DNA of 64,000 nt from Gillisella vitis (GCF_021559775.1 NZ_CP056047.1:2108001-2172000), one strand, 5' to 3'. Counted from the first letter of the stretch, positions 1-9,186 are shown. Notes: a model not told the origin generated them from the letters alone. A program made the numbers and translations.

Positions 1-127
1 CGCTCGCCTCAACTTCGGACCATGAATCGTGGTAGAAGACGAAACTGCCGCGAGCCTTGCGTGGTCATCGCGGCAGAATAAGAGCGGCCATTGAAAATGG
101 AGCTGCTGGCACAGATTACGTCAAACG

Positions 128-352
128 TTACAGGCAGTCAGCTGGCGCCTGCACATGGGAAAGACTGTCGATCACATGGGCTGCGGGAACGCCGGCTTTG
201 CGGCAACGCAAGGCCAGATTACGCTGACGGGCTGCATCGTCCAGCAGGACGGCAAAAGCGCTGAGGGATACTCCGTCTGCCCGCAAGAGCTGACGGATCA
301 TTGGGTCCTTGAGAACTTCGGACATGGTCAGGTCAGTCATATCGTAGGTCAT
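128..352 (-). CDS. small conserved-looking hypothetical protein (74 aa)
   Basis: I do not recognise a family. The longer frame reaches back to 469, but the ATG at 352 has a GGGAG ribosome-binding site at normal spacing, and the upstream extension is basic, low-complexity sequence. The product is soluble, with no signal peptide or membrane segment. It has an acidic start (MTYDMTDLTMSEVL), a helical middle containing LLDDAARQR, and a Cys/Arg-rich tail. It stands alone between the window edge and the nuclease gene. Size and helical character would fit a small regulator or binding protein, but nothing specific supports that. Confidence 0.55.
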   Translation of the reverse strand: MTYDMTDLTMSEVLKDPMIRQLLRADGVSLSAFAVLLDDAARQRNLALRCRKAGVPAAHVIDSLSHVQAPADCL

Positions 353-733
353 TGGTCTTTTCTCCCTTTGTCCGTGCTGTGCGTGCCGCGCAATCTTTGC
401 CTTAGGCTTCTTTGAAGTCAGCAAACAATTAGGAACGCCGCAAACCGGATTTTGCTCCATGAGTTCCAAAAGTTTTTTATTCTCTGCTTATGGAGGAAAG
501 CATAAAGCCAAGGTGTTACGATCTGATGTCGTGCAGATGGCGCAAAAGTGGCAAGACTGGCAAGTTTTGGAGGCGTGCGACACGAAATGGCACAACATAG
601 GCGTGCACCCCTCAAAACGGCACAGAAAAAACATCCGGAGTGTGTCAGGTTCAGATTGAACCAGACACACTCTCGCTTCTTTCGTTTGTCTTTTCAGGAA
701 AACCGGGTTCCACTTTTCCTAAGGCAAACTTTC
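353..733. other. intergenic region with a strong hairpin (640-670)
   Basis: About 380 bases without a convincing gene; the short frames here lack ribosome-binding sites. The region holds one near-perfect inverted repeat. TGTGTCAGGTTCA at 641-653 pairs with TGAACCAGACACA at 657-669 around the 3-base loop GAT, with one mismatch and an extra closing pair at 640/670. On the minus strand it follows the thermonuclease gene and is followed by a short T-run, so it may act as its terminator, although the T-run is about 9 bases from the stem. Confidence 0.5.
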
Positions 734-1555
734 TCAGCACCAGGGCTGGCGATGGCCGGTCCAGGGTCTGACCAATCCCTCATCGACCATCATCGCACCG
801 AGTGAACGACCATTGCGGCTCACCACGCGCAATTTCCGGCCATATTGGTCTTCATCCCGCATGCCAAAGGGAGAAAGATCGAAACTGCCGGCACTGAGAA
901 GATCACGCAACCGGACCTTTGCAGCAAAGCCCCGGTCGCGCTCGGATTTGCATTTTGCCTGTTCAGTTTCGGGCGCATCGATATCGGCAACCCGGATCTT
1001 GGTCTTGTTGACCCAGAACGTGTCGCCATCGACAACGCAATTGTCGAGCCCGCTCGTGCCGCAATAGTAGAACTTGCCGGACACCCGCTGCTTATCGACC
1101 CCGCGCGGCTGTAGGGAGGCAACGACCTGTCCCGGTACCAGCGTGGTAGCGGGCGGCAAGGGACTGTCATCTCTTGAACGCGGCATCATAGATGCTGTCG
1201 GTATCATCGTCGTGGCAGGTGGCAGTGGCGTCGGATCAAGCCTGCGGGCCATCGGCGTTGGAACGCTTGCGGGCGGAACCGGGCCAGTCTCGCTGCGGCT
1301 ACTGGTCTCGCGGGGTGCATGGCCCTGCAATTGCGCGATATATTTGCCGCCGGTCCCAAACGTCTTGTCGATCAGTCCCGGCAATTCCTTGCGGTGGTCA
1401 TAGGCCGAAACACCGGCCACCACCACGACAAGCGCACCAAACCATGGCCAAAGGCTGCCGCCCGACCCGGTCCGTTTTGCTCTCGTCCCACCGGATGACC
1501 GGCGTTTGTTTGCGCCCCCGCGCCTTGCCCCTCCCGCTGCTTTTCTAGCCGCCAT
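734..1555 (-). CDS. membrane-anchored thermonuclease-like (SNase) protein
   Basis: A staphylococcal-nuclease-fold protein of 273 residues. The N-terminus is strongly basic (Arg/Lys/Gly-rich, residues 1-34), followed by one hydrophobic segment (about 35-53, LWPWFGALVVVVAG) that should anchor it in the inner membrane. A Pro/Thr-rich linker spans roughly 75-155 and the nuclease domain runs from about 160 to the end. VVDGDTF, IRVADIDAPE and YGRKL match the SNase core and supply the three catalytic positions (Arg, Glu, Arg). Expected activity is calcium-dependent phosphodiester hydrolysis on the periplasmic side. An AAGGAG site sits 7 bases before the ATG at 1555. Substrate and role are unknown. 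Confidence 0.85.
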   Translation of the reverse strand: MAARKAAGGARRGGANKRRSSGGTRAKRTGSGGSLWPWFGALVVVVAGVSAYDHRKELPGLIDKTFGTGGKYIAQLQGHAPRETSSRSETGPVPPASVPTPMARRLDPTPLPPATTMIPTASMMPRSRDDSPLPPATTLVPGQVVASLQPRGVDKQRVSGKFYYCGTSGLDNCVVDGDTFWVNKTKIRVADIDAPETEQAKCKSERDRGFAAKVRLRDLLSAGSFDLSPFGMRDEDQYGRKLRVVSRNGRSLGAMMVDEGLVRPWTGHRQPWC

Positions 1556-1681
1556 GTTTTACTCCTTGTCGAATGGCGGCATTATCGTCGTTAAGAGTTT
1601 CTAAAAGGTTGGCGCCTTCAAGGGAAAAGCTCTTCCAAAATGAAACAGCATGTCCCTGCACCGACCCAGGACGCAGACATG

Positions 1682-1706
1682 AAAAAGCCCGCAGCGCTGC
1701 GGGCTT
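1682..1706 (-). terminator. rho-independent terminator of the cupredoxin gene
   Basis: AAGCCCGCA and TGCGGGCTT (1685-1706) form a perfect stem around GCGC. Read on the minus strand it is followed directly by a T-run, just downstream of the stop at 1741. Confidence 0.85.
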
Positions 1707-1740
1707 ATCATTAAGAGGCAATCAAATTATCGGATGCCGA

Positions 1741-2172
1741 TCAGGGCGTAACGGTCAGGGTGCCCTGCATACCGGCCTCGTAATGGCCCTTGATATTGCA
1801 AAACACCAGATAGCTGCCTGGCTTCAGCGTCACCTTAAGCTTGCCATCGGCGCCGGGCTTCAAATCCGACACTTCGCCAAGGCTCTTCAGCTTCTTTTCG
1901 TCAACGCGGTGCTTGGCTGTATCGAGTGGGATTTTGGCATCCGGCGTCGCCAGCTTTACCACGATCATCTCATGGTCTTCCGACATGGCATCGTTATGGA
2001 CGTGAAACACCGCCGGACCAGCGGCAACTGTTGCAGGCTCCATCTTCAGCCCCATGGCACCACCACCCTCACCCGTTTCGGTGACCTTGATCTGGGTTTC
2101 AGCCGCGAAAGCCACCGATGCCATCAGGCTCGTTGCAATAAGGGCTGCGTAAAGACCGGTCTTGAACATCAT
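1741..2172 (-). CDS. periplasmic cupredoxin-domain (blue copper) protein
   Basis: A secreted single-domain cupredoxin of 143 residues. The start is placed at the ATG at 2172 because AGGAG lies 9 bases upstream; the frame extends to 2208 without a better signal. Residues 1-23 form a Sec signal peptide ending near VAFA-AET. Type 1 copper ligands are visible: a His in the FHVHND segment and the C-terminal cluster C-x4-H-x4-M (CNIKGHYEAGM). Such proteins shuttle electrons or bind copper in the periplasm. No oxidase or copper-resistance gene adjoins it, so its partner is unknown. Confidence 0.85.
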   Translation of the reverse strand: MMFKTGLYAALIATSLMASVAFAAETQIKVTETGEGGGAMGLKMEPATVAAGPAVFHVHNDAMSEDHEMIVVKLATPDAKIPLDTAKHRVDEKKLKSLGEVSDLKPGADGKLKVTLKPGSYLVFCNIKGHYEAGMQGTLTVTP

Positions 2173-2252
2173 GATGTAAACTCCTGATTGGGTTTCTTCT
2201 GACACCACCTATGATGATCATTGCTGACAGCGCTCTGAACGCGCCGTACCCT

Positions 2253-3656
2253 TCACCGCAATTGATGCAAACCCGCCTTCAATGAGCCAAGAACCCTCGC
2301 ATCCATGGTTTGCGCCACGTTGAAACGCATGAACCGGCCCGCATTCTGCGACAGACTGAAGACATTGCCGGGTGCCAGGATGACACCATCGTCAAGGCAA
2401 TGGCGGGCCAGAGCGCCTGATTCGATCCCATCAGGCATTCGACACCACAGAAAAAGTCCCGCCTTCGGCTGGAGCCAGGGCGTGAAGCCAAGCGACGACA
2501 ACTCCGCAGCCACAGTGCTGCGCGCTCCGGCCAGCCGGGTTTTCAGCCCTTCAAGATGTTTGCGATAGCCACCATCCGTCAGCACGGCCAGCACCAGCTC
2601 GGCGGAAAGCCGCCCGCCGCCAAAACTCGTGGCAATCTTCAAGTCGGTCAGTCCCTCGATCCAGTCGCGCCGGGCGGCGATATACCCGCAGCGCACCGAA
2701 GCCGACAATGTCTTGGAAAAACTGCCGATCTGCACCACCCGGTTCAATCCATCGAAGGCAGACAGCCGCGCTGAAGCGACATCTTCAAAATCGGCAAAAA
2801 TATCATCCTCAACGATGGTCAGGTCGGCCCGGTCGGCAAGTGTTAGCAAACGATGGGCATTCACCGCCGAAAGGCTTGCGCCGGTGGGATTATGCACGCC
2901 CGAATTGGTAATATAAAGCCGTGGCCTATGCGCCTCGACAATGGCTGCGAAGGCTGCCAAATCCGGCCCATCCGCCAGATAAGGCACGCTGACGATAGTG
3001 GCACGGTGCGCCCGCAGTAGGGCATGAAAGTTGAAATAACAGGGATCATCGACCAGAACACAATCGCCCGGCTCCAAAAAAAACCGGCAGACCAGATCAA
3101 TGGCATGGGTCCCCGATTCCGTCAGCATGATCGCATCCGCCGCAACCGTCAGCCCATGATCGGCCATCCGCCGCGATAGCAATTGCCGAAGCCCTGGCAG
3201 ACCCAACGGAGAACCATAATCCGTCAGCACAGCACCATCGGCGCGGCCAAGCATGCGGATCGCGCGGCGAAGGGCTGCCTGCGGCAACCAATCGGGCGGC
3301 AGCCAGCCGCATCCCGGTTTCAGCAGATCGCCACCTGCCTCTAACGATTGACGAGAGACCCAGAACGGATCGATCTCCCGCTCCAGCCGAGGACCAAGAT
3401 TGGTCAAGGACAGCGGTGCCAAGGGGGCTGCCACGAAAAACCCGGAGCCCGGCCGCGAGCGGATCAACCCTTCCGCCGCCAACCGTTCGTAAGCCTCGAC
3501 CACTGTGGATACCGAAACCTGCATGGTTTTGGCAAAGCCGCGCACAGAGGGCAGTCGCGCCCCCGTCGCCAGACTTCGGGAGGAAATACGCGTGCGGATG
3601 GCCGCCATTACCGTCTCGATCCGGCTTGTTCCCTGCGCGTCCAAATCGCTCACCAT
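2253..3656 (-). CDS. MocR/GntR-type regulator with aminotransferase domain
   Basis: A PdxR/MocR-like regulator: winged-helix GntR DNA-binding domain (about residues 8-75, with RLPSVRGFAKTMQVS and RSRPGSGFFV) joined to a fold-type I aminotransferase domain. The PLP-binding lysine is in GSFSKTLSASVRCGY, and the cofactor-contact segment NPTG is present. The frame begins with TTG at 3695, but the ATG at 3656 with AGAGG just upstream is the more likely start (467 aa). It is divergent from the DMT exporter at 3764, the usual arrangement for a MocR regulator controlling its neighbour. The effector is probably PLP or an amino compound; target specificity is inferred from position only. Confidence 0.88.
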   Translation of the reverse strand: MVSDLDAQGTSRIETVMAAIRTRISSRSLATGARLPSVRGFAKTMQVSVSTVVEAYERLAAEGLIRSRPGSGFFVAAPLAPLSLTNLGPRLEREIDPFWVSRQSLEAGGDLLKPGCGWLPPDWLPQAALRRAIRMLGRADGAVLTDYGSPLGLPGLRQLLSRRMADHGLTVAADAIMLTESGTHAIDLVCRFFLEPGDCVLVDDPCYFNFHALLRAHRATIVSVPYLADGPDLAAFAAIVEAHRPRLYITNSGVHNPTGASLSAVNAHRLLTLADRADLTIVEDDIFADFEDVASARLSAFDGLNRVVQIGSFSKTLSASVRCGYIAARRDWIEGLTDLKIATSFGGGRLSAELVLAVLTDGGYRKHLEGLKTRLAGARSTVAAELSSLGFTPWLQPKAGLFLWCRMPDGIESGALARHCLDDGVILAPGNVFSLSQNAGRFMRFNVAQTMDARVLGSLKAGLHQLR

Positions 3657-3763
3657 CGCCTCTGTATTGCTCAAACACCCATAACAGTTTGGCAAAATTG
3701 TATTGCGCCGTATCTGGCATAACCATCACCTCGGCGCAAGAACAACAAAAACAGGAGCATCAC

Positions 3764-4627
3764 ATGAACAAGACGACGAGCGGGCTGATCAATGGTTTTC
3801 TGGGCATGCTGATCTTTAGCGGCTCGCTCCCGGCTACCCGGGCTGCGATCGGCAGTTTCGATCCGGTTTTTCTAACCGTCGCCCGCGCCAGCATCGCCGG
3901 CTTGCTCGGCTGCGGCCTGCTTCTGGTGTTTCGACCGGCAAAACCCAACCTTGCGGAGATCGCAGCGCTCGCCATGGTCTCGCTCTGCGTGGTGATTGGC
4001 TTTCCCTTGCTGACCGCCTACGCCTTGCAACATATACCCTCGGCCCGTTCGCTGGTTTTCATCGCATTGTTGCCGCTTTCCACCGCTCTGTTTGCCGTTC
4101 TGCGGGGCGGTGAGCGTCCGCGGCCGATCTTCTGGCTGTTTTCCAGCCTCGGCAGTGCGCTGGTTATCGGCTTTGCCCTGTCTCAAGGGGCCGCCACCGC
4201 ATCCTACGGCGACATGCTGATGATCCTCGCCATCCTGATCTGCGGCCTTGGCTATGCCGAAGGCGCGAGACTATCGCGGCGGTTGGGTGGTTGGCAGGTG
4301 ATCTGCTGGGCGCTGACATTGGCCTTGCCTGTCAGCGTCGTGGCCGCCGCTTTCACCCTGCCATCAACGCTCAGTGGCGTCACCGCCGGTGCCTGGCTCG
4401 GCCTTGGCTATGTCTCGCTGTTCAGCATGTTAATCGGCTTCATCTTCTGGTATCGCGGCCTTGCCCAAGGTGGCATTGCCGCCATCGGTCAATTGCAATT
4501 GCTGCAACCGTTTTTCGGCCTGGCGCTCGCCGCCGCCCTTCTCCACGAAGCCGTCAGCGCCTCCATGCTGGTCACCACCCTTGCCGTCGTAGCCTGCGTT
4601 ACTGGTGCCAGAAGGGCTACACTGTAG
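3764..4627 (+). CDS. EamA/DMT-superfamily transporter
   Basis: A drug/metabolite exporter of 287 residues with about ten hydrophobic segments in two EamA halves (for example SLCVVIGFPLLTAYAL early and LAAALLHEAVSASMLVTTLAVVA at the end). The start at 3764 follows AGGAG at 3753-3757; the frame runs on upstream through the divergent regulator, which is not coding for this protein. Members export amino acids, drugs or other small metabolites at the inner membrane. The divergent MocR gene suggests regulated export of an amino compound. The substrate cannot be read from the sequence. Confidence 0.88.
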   Translation: MNKTTSGLINGFLGMLIFSGSLPATRAAIGSFDPVFLTVARASIAGLLGCGLLLVFRPAKPNLAEIAALAMVSLCVVIGFPLLTAYALQHIPSARSLVFIALLPLSTALFAVLRGGERPRPIFWLFSSLGSALVIGFALSQGAATASYGDMLMILAILICGLGYAEGARLSRRLGGWQVICWALTLALPVSVVAAAFTLPSTLSGVTAGAWLGLGYVSLFSMLIGFIFWYRGLAQGGIAAIGQLQLLQPFFGLALAAALLHEAVSASMLVTTLAVVACVTGARRATL

Positions 4628-4926
4628 CCTCCCACCAAAAACCCGCCAAAAGAACACCAAGGCGCTAAGCGCCCTGGGCATTCCCTGCCCCCAATAACTA
4701 AAAATTCATCACAAAAGCAAAATGCACAGGCTTTTCCCTGCCCTATCGAAGCGAAAGAAACAGCAAAAACCCGGAAAATTTGACAGGAAAACACACGAAT
4801 AAGCTGCGTACTGGCCTCATTTGCGGAATTTAAAGCTCATAATTGCATAAACCGTGATATTTTTGCTACATACACGCAAATGAATAGATTATATCTCACT
4901 CACTCATTAAACGAGTGGAGACGACT

Positions 4927-5565
4927 ATGAACAAACTGACCCTCCTTGCAACCGCTGCAACCCTCTTCGTATCAGCAGGCATTGCCATGGCCGCCGATGC
5001 AGTCGACCAGGTTCCGACAGCTCCTGCTGCTGTTGAAACCCCTGCGGCGTTTTCATGGGCAGGCGGCTATATCGGCGTTTACGGTGGTTACGGCTGGCTG
5101 GATGCCACACTGTCGCAGGGCGGCGCATCGCTCTCGGATAATTTCGATGGCGGCCGCATTGGCGGCTTTGGCGGCTGGAACTTCGATGTCGGCCACAACG
5201 TGATTCTCGGCGTAGAAGCCGATGTGAACTACGACTGGAACGAAAACGACTATTCCGGCGTTAAGGTGGGCATGGATGTCTCCGGCTCTGCCCGCGCCCG
5301 CGCCGGTTACGCCATTGACCGCGCCCTGATCTTTGTGGCTGGCGGCTGGACGGCGGACAGAACCTATATCAAGTCTTCGTCCGGCGATTTCAACAAGACC
5401 CTGAACGGCTGGACCATCGGCGCTGGTGTGGACTATGCGATTACCAATCGCATCTTCACCCGCCTCGAATATCGCTACAACGATTACGGCACCAAAAATA
5501 TCAGCGGCATCGATTTCGACAGCAAGCAGAATGTCGTCAATCTCGGCATCGGCATCAAATTCTGA
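4927..5565 (+). CDS. outer membrane beta-barrel protein, Omp25/Omp31 type
   Basis: A small porin-like protein of 212 residues. Residues 1-22 are a signal peptide (ending AMAADA), followed by a Pro/Ala-rich linker and an eight-stranded barrel. Typical family marks are WAGGYIGVYGGYGW at the barrel start, VGHNVILGVEADVNYDW, RLEYRYNDYG, and a C-terminal aromatic (GIGIKF) for outer-membrane insertion. The ATG at 4927 is preferred over an in-frame GTG at 4915 that belongs to the GTGGAG ribosome-binding site. It ends 20 bases before a strong terminator, so it is probably monocistronic. The roughly 300 bases upstream are AT-rich and gene-free and should hold the promoter. Confidence 0.9.
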   Translation: MNKLTLLATAATLFVSAGIAMAADAVDQVPTAPAAVETPAAFSWAGGYIGVYGGYGWLDATLSQGGASLSDNFDGGRIGGFGGWNFDVGHNVILGVEADVNYDWNENDYSGVKVGMDVSGSARARAGYAIDRALIFVAGGWTADRTYIKSSSGDFNKTLNGWTIGAGVDYAITNRIFTRLEYRYNDYGTKNISGIDFDSKQNVVNLGIGIKF

Positions 5566-5583
5566 TAGACTGCCTCAGACATC

Positions 5584-5613
5584 AGCCCCGGTTTAACGAC
5601 CGGGGCTGTTTTT
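5584..5613 (+). terminator. rho-independent terminator of the porin gene
   Basis: AGCCCCGGT (5584-5592) pairs perfectly with ACCGGGGCT (5599-5607), followed by GTTTTTG. It lies directly after the porin stop codon, and the convergent SIMPL gene ends 12 bases further on. Confidence 0.92.
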
Positions 5614-5624
5614 GTGATTGCTGA

Positions 5625-6371
5625 CTATTGCTCCAATGCAAAGCTGACATTCACAGTGACGCGATAGGTATTCTCACCCGCCGCCATCGGCGTTGGGGCG
5701 GGCGCCATATCCCGGGCCATGCTGGCTTTCATCATCATGCCCTGCTCGAAGGGCCGCGCTGAATTTTCATTGATGGAAATGATTCGGCCAAGCTTAACCC
5801 CAGCCGCTTGCGTCAGCACTTTCGCCTTGGCCAAGGCATCCGCCATGGCTGCTTTGCGCGCCTCATCAATGGCCGTTTCCGGCTTGTCATTGGTGAAGCG
5901 GATCTCTCCACCCTGGTTGGCGCCAAGCCCAACAGACGTATCGATTACCCCGCCCAACTTGGACAGATCACGCACCCGGATCGTCAGCCCATTGCTGACG
6001 GAATAGCCCTCAATCACCGGCGGGCGGCTATCGGTCTTGTCTTCCGGCCCCTGCCGATAGCGCGGCGTAATCTGAAAGCCGGATGTTTGCAGATCGCGAT
6101 CCGCCAATCCCCTGTCCTTCAGGGATTTCAACACCTTGGCCAAAGCCTCGTTATTGTCCTTCAACGCCTGGGCAGCCTCGGCAGCCTCAGTCACGACACC
6201 CAATTGCATCAAAGCCATATCCGGCGCCAGACTGACCTCTCCTTCACCCGACACATTGATGACCGCCTCCTGCCGTGAGGCCTCCTGCGCCATAGCCGGA
6301 GAAACAAAAGCCAGAGACGCCAACATAAAACCAAACCGTCCAAGGCCCAAAACCGCACCCAAATTCACCAT
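5625..6371 (-). CDS. periplasmic SIMPL-domain (DUF541) protein, BP26/Omp28-like
   Basis: A 248-residue periplasmic protein. A signal peptide (about 1-28, cleaved after AMA) precedes a SIMPL/DUF541 domain, recognisable from INVSGEGEVSLAPDMA, LQTSGFQITPRY, the YSVSNGLTIRVRDL strand and the C-terminal YRVTVNVSFAL. Its length and layout match the Brucella BP26 immunogenic protein, which forms channel-like oligomers; the function of the family is poorly defined. The start at 6371 has GGGAG 6 bases upstream. It converges with the porin gene across the terminator and appears to be monocistronic. Confidence 0.87.
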   Translation of the reverse strand: MVNLGAVLGLGRFGFMLASLAFVSPAMAQEASRQEAVINVSGEGEVSLAPDMALMQLGVVTEAAEAAQALKDNNEALAKVLKSLKDRGLADRDLQTSGFQITPRYRQGPEDKTDSRPPVIEGYSVSNGLTIRVRDLSKLGGVIDTSVGLGANQGGEIRFTNDKPETAIDEARKAAMADALAKAKVLTQAAGVKLGRIISINENSARPFEQGMMMKASMARDMAPAPTPMAAGENTYRVTVNVSFALEQ

Positions 6372-6533
6372 CTCGTCTCCCAGGCTCCGCTTTCTGATTG
6401 CTCAATCGCTCTCTAAACAACCTATTGCGAAACCATTGCGGCAAACACTTGTCGCACCCAACGTTTTCCGCTAGAGCGTCACCATGGACGTTGGAACCAT
6501 TGCCAACCCCACCGCCGGCCCTCGCGCCAGGCC

Positions 6534-6609
6534 GGGCCTGTAGCTCAATGGTTAGAGCCGGCGGCTCATAACCGCTTGGTTGGGAGTTCGAGTCTCTCCA
6601 GGCCCACCA
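6534..6609 (+). tRNA. tRNA-Ile2 (anticodon CAT, presumed lysidine-modified)
   Basis: A full cloverleaf of 76 bases: acceptor GGGCCTG pairs with CAGGCCC, the D-arm is present, the anticodon loop reads CTCATAA, and GTTCGAGTC is the T-arm. The 3' CCA is encoded (6607-6609). The anticodon is CAT, so software may call it Met. However, the GGCTCATAACCGCTTGGT stretch resembles the E. coli Ile2 tRNA, which reads AUA after TilS converts C34 to lysidine. It borders the AT-richer block that follows and is a plausible integration target, although I found no second copy of its 3' end. Confidence 0.93.
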
Positions 6610-6806
6610 TTCTTATCTAGCTCGTCAGTGTAGCTCGCTGTAGCTCGCCACGGACTTCCGGAATTTTGACACGCAGAACCGGAAAAATGAAATTTACAGA
6701 TGGCCCACCAAAATGCACGGATTCTGACAAAAGCTTTCCGTAGTTGGCGTCCCCTACCCCTCAAACGTCACTGCAATTGGAAGGCTAAGGCCCTACCGAA
6801 TAAGTT
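6610..6806. other. gene-free stretch between tRNA and the nuclease gene
   Basis: About 200 bases with no supported gene. The triplet-like run GTAGCTCG occurs twice at about 6628-6648, echoing the D-arm of the adjacent tRNA. This may be a scar of recombination at the tRNA or chance. Confidence 0.35.
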
Positions 6807-7856
6807 TTAAGTAATAGGTTGAAGATTAGCCTCAACCATGTCCCCTGCTGCTTTCAAGTCGGAATTTATCAACCGTCCCGGAACCCTAACAGATTGGATT
6901 CCGAGCTCCTTTAATTTGATATCGATTTTAGCATCTCTATCCCTTTGTTTAAGCCTTTCATGGTGCGAACCATCGCAGAATATCGCTAGTCGTTTTTCCG
7001 GAAGATACATGTCGGCCTCGGCAACTATGGCCTGAGTACGCCGGAATTCCACGTCAGAGTACATATCGTACAAAGATTGATAGGCGCTCCCGTCAGAATA
7101 AATCAGATACTGAAATTGCGGCCTGATACCTCGCGAAAGCAGTTCCTGAAAAAGGAAGAGTTCTATCGGGGTCTCTAGTCCCCAAAGTCGGCGAGTGGTT
7201 ACATTTTTGAACGGTTCAAATAATCGTTTAATCCGATTACGCCGATAAGCAGGCTTACTAGGCTCGGGGATAAAATTATCATATTCAAGAACATCATCAC
7301 TATCAAAAGAGGTGGCCAGAAAATATCGCTCAATGACTATCCCTAGTTCGTCAATGGGTCTCCTACTTCCCGAAACCTGAGCCACAGGTTCGCCATAGGT
7401 ATACAATTTCCACTCACCGTAAAACGGATCGAAACCGTGGTACGCGCTTTCTGTTTTGACTGGGCCGCCGCCCAGTGCAACAACTCCGTCGATACCGGTC
7501 AGATGTACTTCTCCCCGCTTTGACGCTGGGAGGATCGAAATTGCAAACGGTACGGCCTCGAAATCTTTTTCAGCGGAATTACACCACGCCAAGCTCACAA
7601 CGACTTGAATCATTTGGAATTGCGTACAGCGTTCGCGGAAATGTGCGATCTCTCCAATTGTTGGGAGATGAGCTAGCTCGCCATTCGCTGCTTTGCACAT
7701 TGCGTTGGTCACAGGCTGAACGCCGCAAACCGGCAGTAGTGACAACCGTACGAGCTCGGGTACCATTTCCCATGAAATAGAAAAGGGCACAGAAGGCACC
7801 AAAACACGCTCGCCAAAATCTGCCAACCGCTCGGGACGAGCCTGGATCACATTCAC
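6807..7856 (-). CDS. hypothetical protein with C-terminal DUF559/Vsr-like nuclease domain
   Basis: A 349-residue protein whose last 130 or so residues follow the DUF559/Vsr-like endonuclease pattern. TPIELFLFQELLSRGI leads in, EADMYLP and AIFCDGSHHERLKQRDRD provide the acidic and His positions of a PD-(D/E)XK-like site, and ELGIQSVRVPG is the closing strand. The N-terminal 200 residues are unrecognised. The start is GTG at 7856 or GTG at 7850; the second has GTGGAG at better spacing. The gene is more AT-rich than its surroundings. It is downstream of the Cys/His protein and truncated methylase on the same strand, suggesting remains of a restriction or defence cassette. Nuclease activity is inferred. 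Confidence 0.6.
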   Translation of the reverse strand: MNVIQARPERLADFGERVLVPSVPFSISWEMVPELVRLSLLPVCGVQPVTNAMCKAANGELAHLPTIGEIAHFRERCTQFQMIQVVVSLAWCNSAEKDFEAVPFAISILPASKRGEVHLTGIDGVVALGGGPVKTESAYHGFDPFYGEWKLYTYGEPVAQVSGSRRPIDELGIVIERYFLATSFDSDDVLEYDNFIPEPSKPAYRRNRIKRLFEPFKNVTTRRLWGLETPIELFLFQELLSRGIRPQFQYLIYSDGSAYQSLYDMYSDVEFRRTQAIVAEADMYLPEKRLAIFCDGSHHERLKQRDRDAKIDIKLKELGIQSVRVPGRLINSDLKAAGDMVEANLQPIT

Positions 7857-7945
7857 TCCACTAGCCTAAATCGAACTGAAGTCGATATTTTTCTATACCA
7901 AACGCTATTTTACAACTGGCCGCTCAGATATGGTCTCTACTGTTA

Positions 7946-8425
7946 TTATTGCCGTTCGACGGGCATAGACGCTGAACTAAATTCATGATGGAAGCACCAA
8001 TCATTTTTACCGGTCAGCTCATAAATTTGAGTGGAATAAGAGGAAATTGCTGCTGCCAACTCGTCTTCCGTGAACCTCCGGAAAACCGACGACTGTTCAC
8101 GCTCTTCCGACCATCTGACATCGGGCAATTCTGAATGACGAATAAATGGAGGTGAGGTGTGACAAACTGAGCCGATAGGCGTAACTTCGTACAACATTCC
8201 ATTAAGCTCCCACAATGAATGGGCCGCGAAACATCCGCTATAGGCAAGAAGCCAGCCATGAACGATGTTGCCGCCATAGCGCTGTATTACCCGCCGCACA
8301 TTCTCATGACATCGTCCAGGTTCAGTCTCCATCTTATCTCGCAGGGGATGAACTACTGCACATTCGTAAAGACCAAAGTTCAATTTTTCCGCCAGCCTGC
8401 AAAACAGATCCTTCTTGTCACTCAT
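7946..8425 (-). CDS. unknown protein with conserved-looking Cys/His residues
   Basis: A 159-residue soluble protein. The core reads GRCHENVRRVIQRYGGN, then GWLLAY, AHSLWELNGMLYEVTP. The order Cys, then His about 30 residues later, then Glu-x-x-Pro resembles a papain- or transglutaminase-type thiol fold, but I cannot name the family. Its ATG overlaps the stop of the upstream methylase remnant by four bases (ATGA), so the two were translationally coupled. Ninety bases separate it from the downstream nuclease gene. AT content is higher than in the flanking chromosome, as expected for acquired DNA. Confidence 0.6.
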   Translation of the reverse strand: MSDKKDLFCRLAEKLNFGLYECAVVHPLRDKMETEPGRCHENVRRVIQRYGGNIVHGWLLAYSGCFAAHSLWELNGMLYEVTPIGSVCHTSPPFIRHSELPDVRWSEEREQSSVFRRFTEDELAAAISSYSTQIYELTGKNDWCFHHEFSSASMPVERQ

Positions 8426-9186
8426 TTAGATCTGCTCCCTTTCCATCTCCATATTTGTTGCATATTGCTAAAATAAATCAACTCCCGTGCGTCTGTCCCC
8501 TTCCCGCCGGATACCGAGTATGACAGCTCCGCGCCTTCAACCGGAAACCCCGCAAAGAACTCGCGTATCTCCGGACGGTCATTTATCGACAATATAAAGC
8601 CGCCTTGAAGGGTCTTTAAACGCCCCGCAAGAACCTCAAACTGATCTCGCCCGAACAGTGCCTTGCCGTAATCGTCCTCACAGCCGAAGTATGGCGGATC
8701 GAGATAGAACAGCACGCCCGGCCGGTCATACCTATTGATGAAGGCCAGCCAGTCCAGGTTCTCGATGACGACGCCAGATAGGCGCTCGTGGACATCTTCC
8801 AGGAGCGGCGCGAGGCGGGTCAGGTTGAACCTAGCGCTGCCCTCGTGCTGAACGCCGAAGGTCTGGCCTGCGACCTTGCCGCCAAAGGCGAGCTTCTGGA
8901 GATAGATGAAACGCGCTGCGCGCTCCAGATCGGTGAGCGTTGCCGGATCACAGGCCTTCAGACGCTCGAATTCGCGGCGGCTGGTGATCTGGAACTTCAG
9001 GATGTCGATGAACTGCGGATATAGAAACTCAAGGCCGAAGACGGCACGACCAGTTGTTGGTGCTGGCAATGCTAAAACCAGACGCAACACACGACAAAGC
9101 AATTGCCTCGCTGCGGACAGATGGCATTTGTCGTCGATCCAGATGTATGGGAAGAAAGGCCGTGCGCTTAACGACCGGGAAAACAC
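8422..9186 (-). pseudogene. 5'-truncated D12-class adenine DNA methyltransferase
   Basis: From about residue 56 (near 9021) to the end, this is a Dam/D12-type N6-adenine methyltransferase. YPQFIDILKFQITSRREFERL, LQKLAFGGKVAGQTFGV, the catalytic motif DPPYFGCEDDYGKALF and the terminal YFSN region are intact. The first 55 residues do not look like this family, and the N-terminal SAM-binding motif (FxGxG in the PFFGGG segment) is absent. The frame opens with GTG at 9186 without a good ribosome-binding site. I infer that the 5' third was lost by recombination at about 9021, leaving an inactive protein or pseudogene. It is coupled by ATGA to the next gene. Confidence 0.7.

Noticed and set aside
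6552..6764. Minus-strand ORF ending GGPGETRTPNQAVMSRRL
   Set aside because: Its C-terminus is the antisense of the tRNA-Ile2 gene, a familiar false protein in databases.
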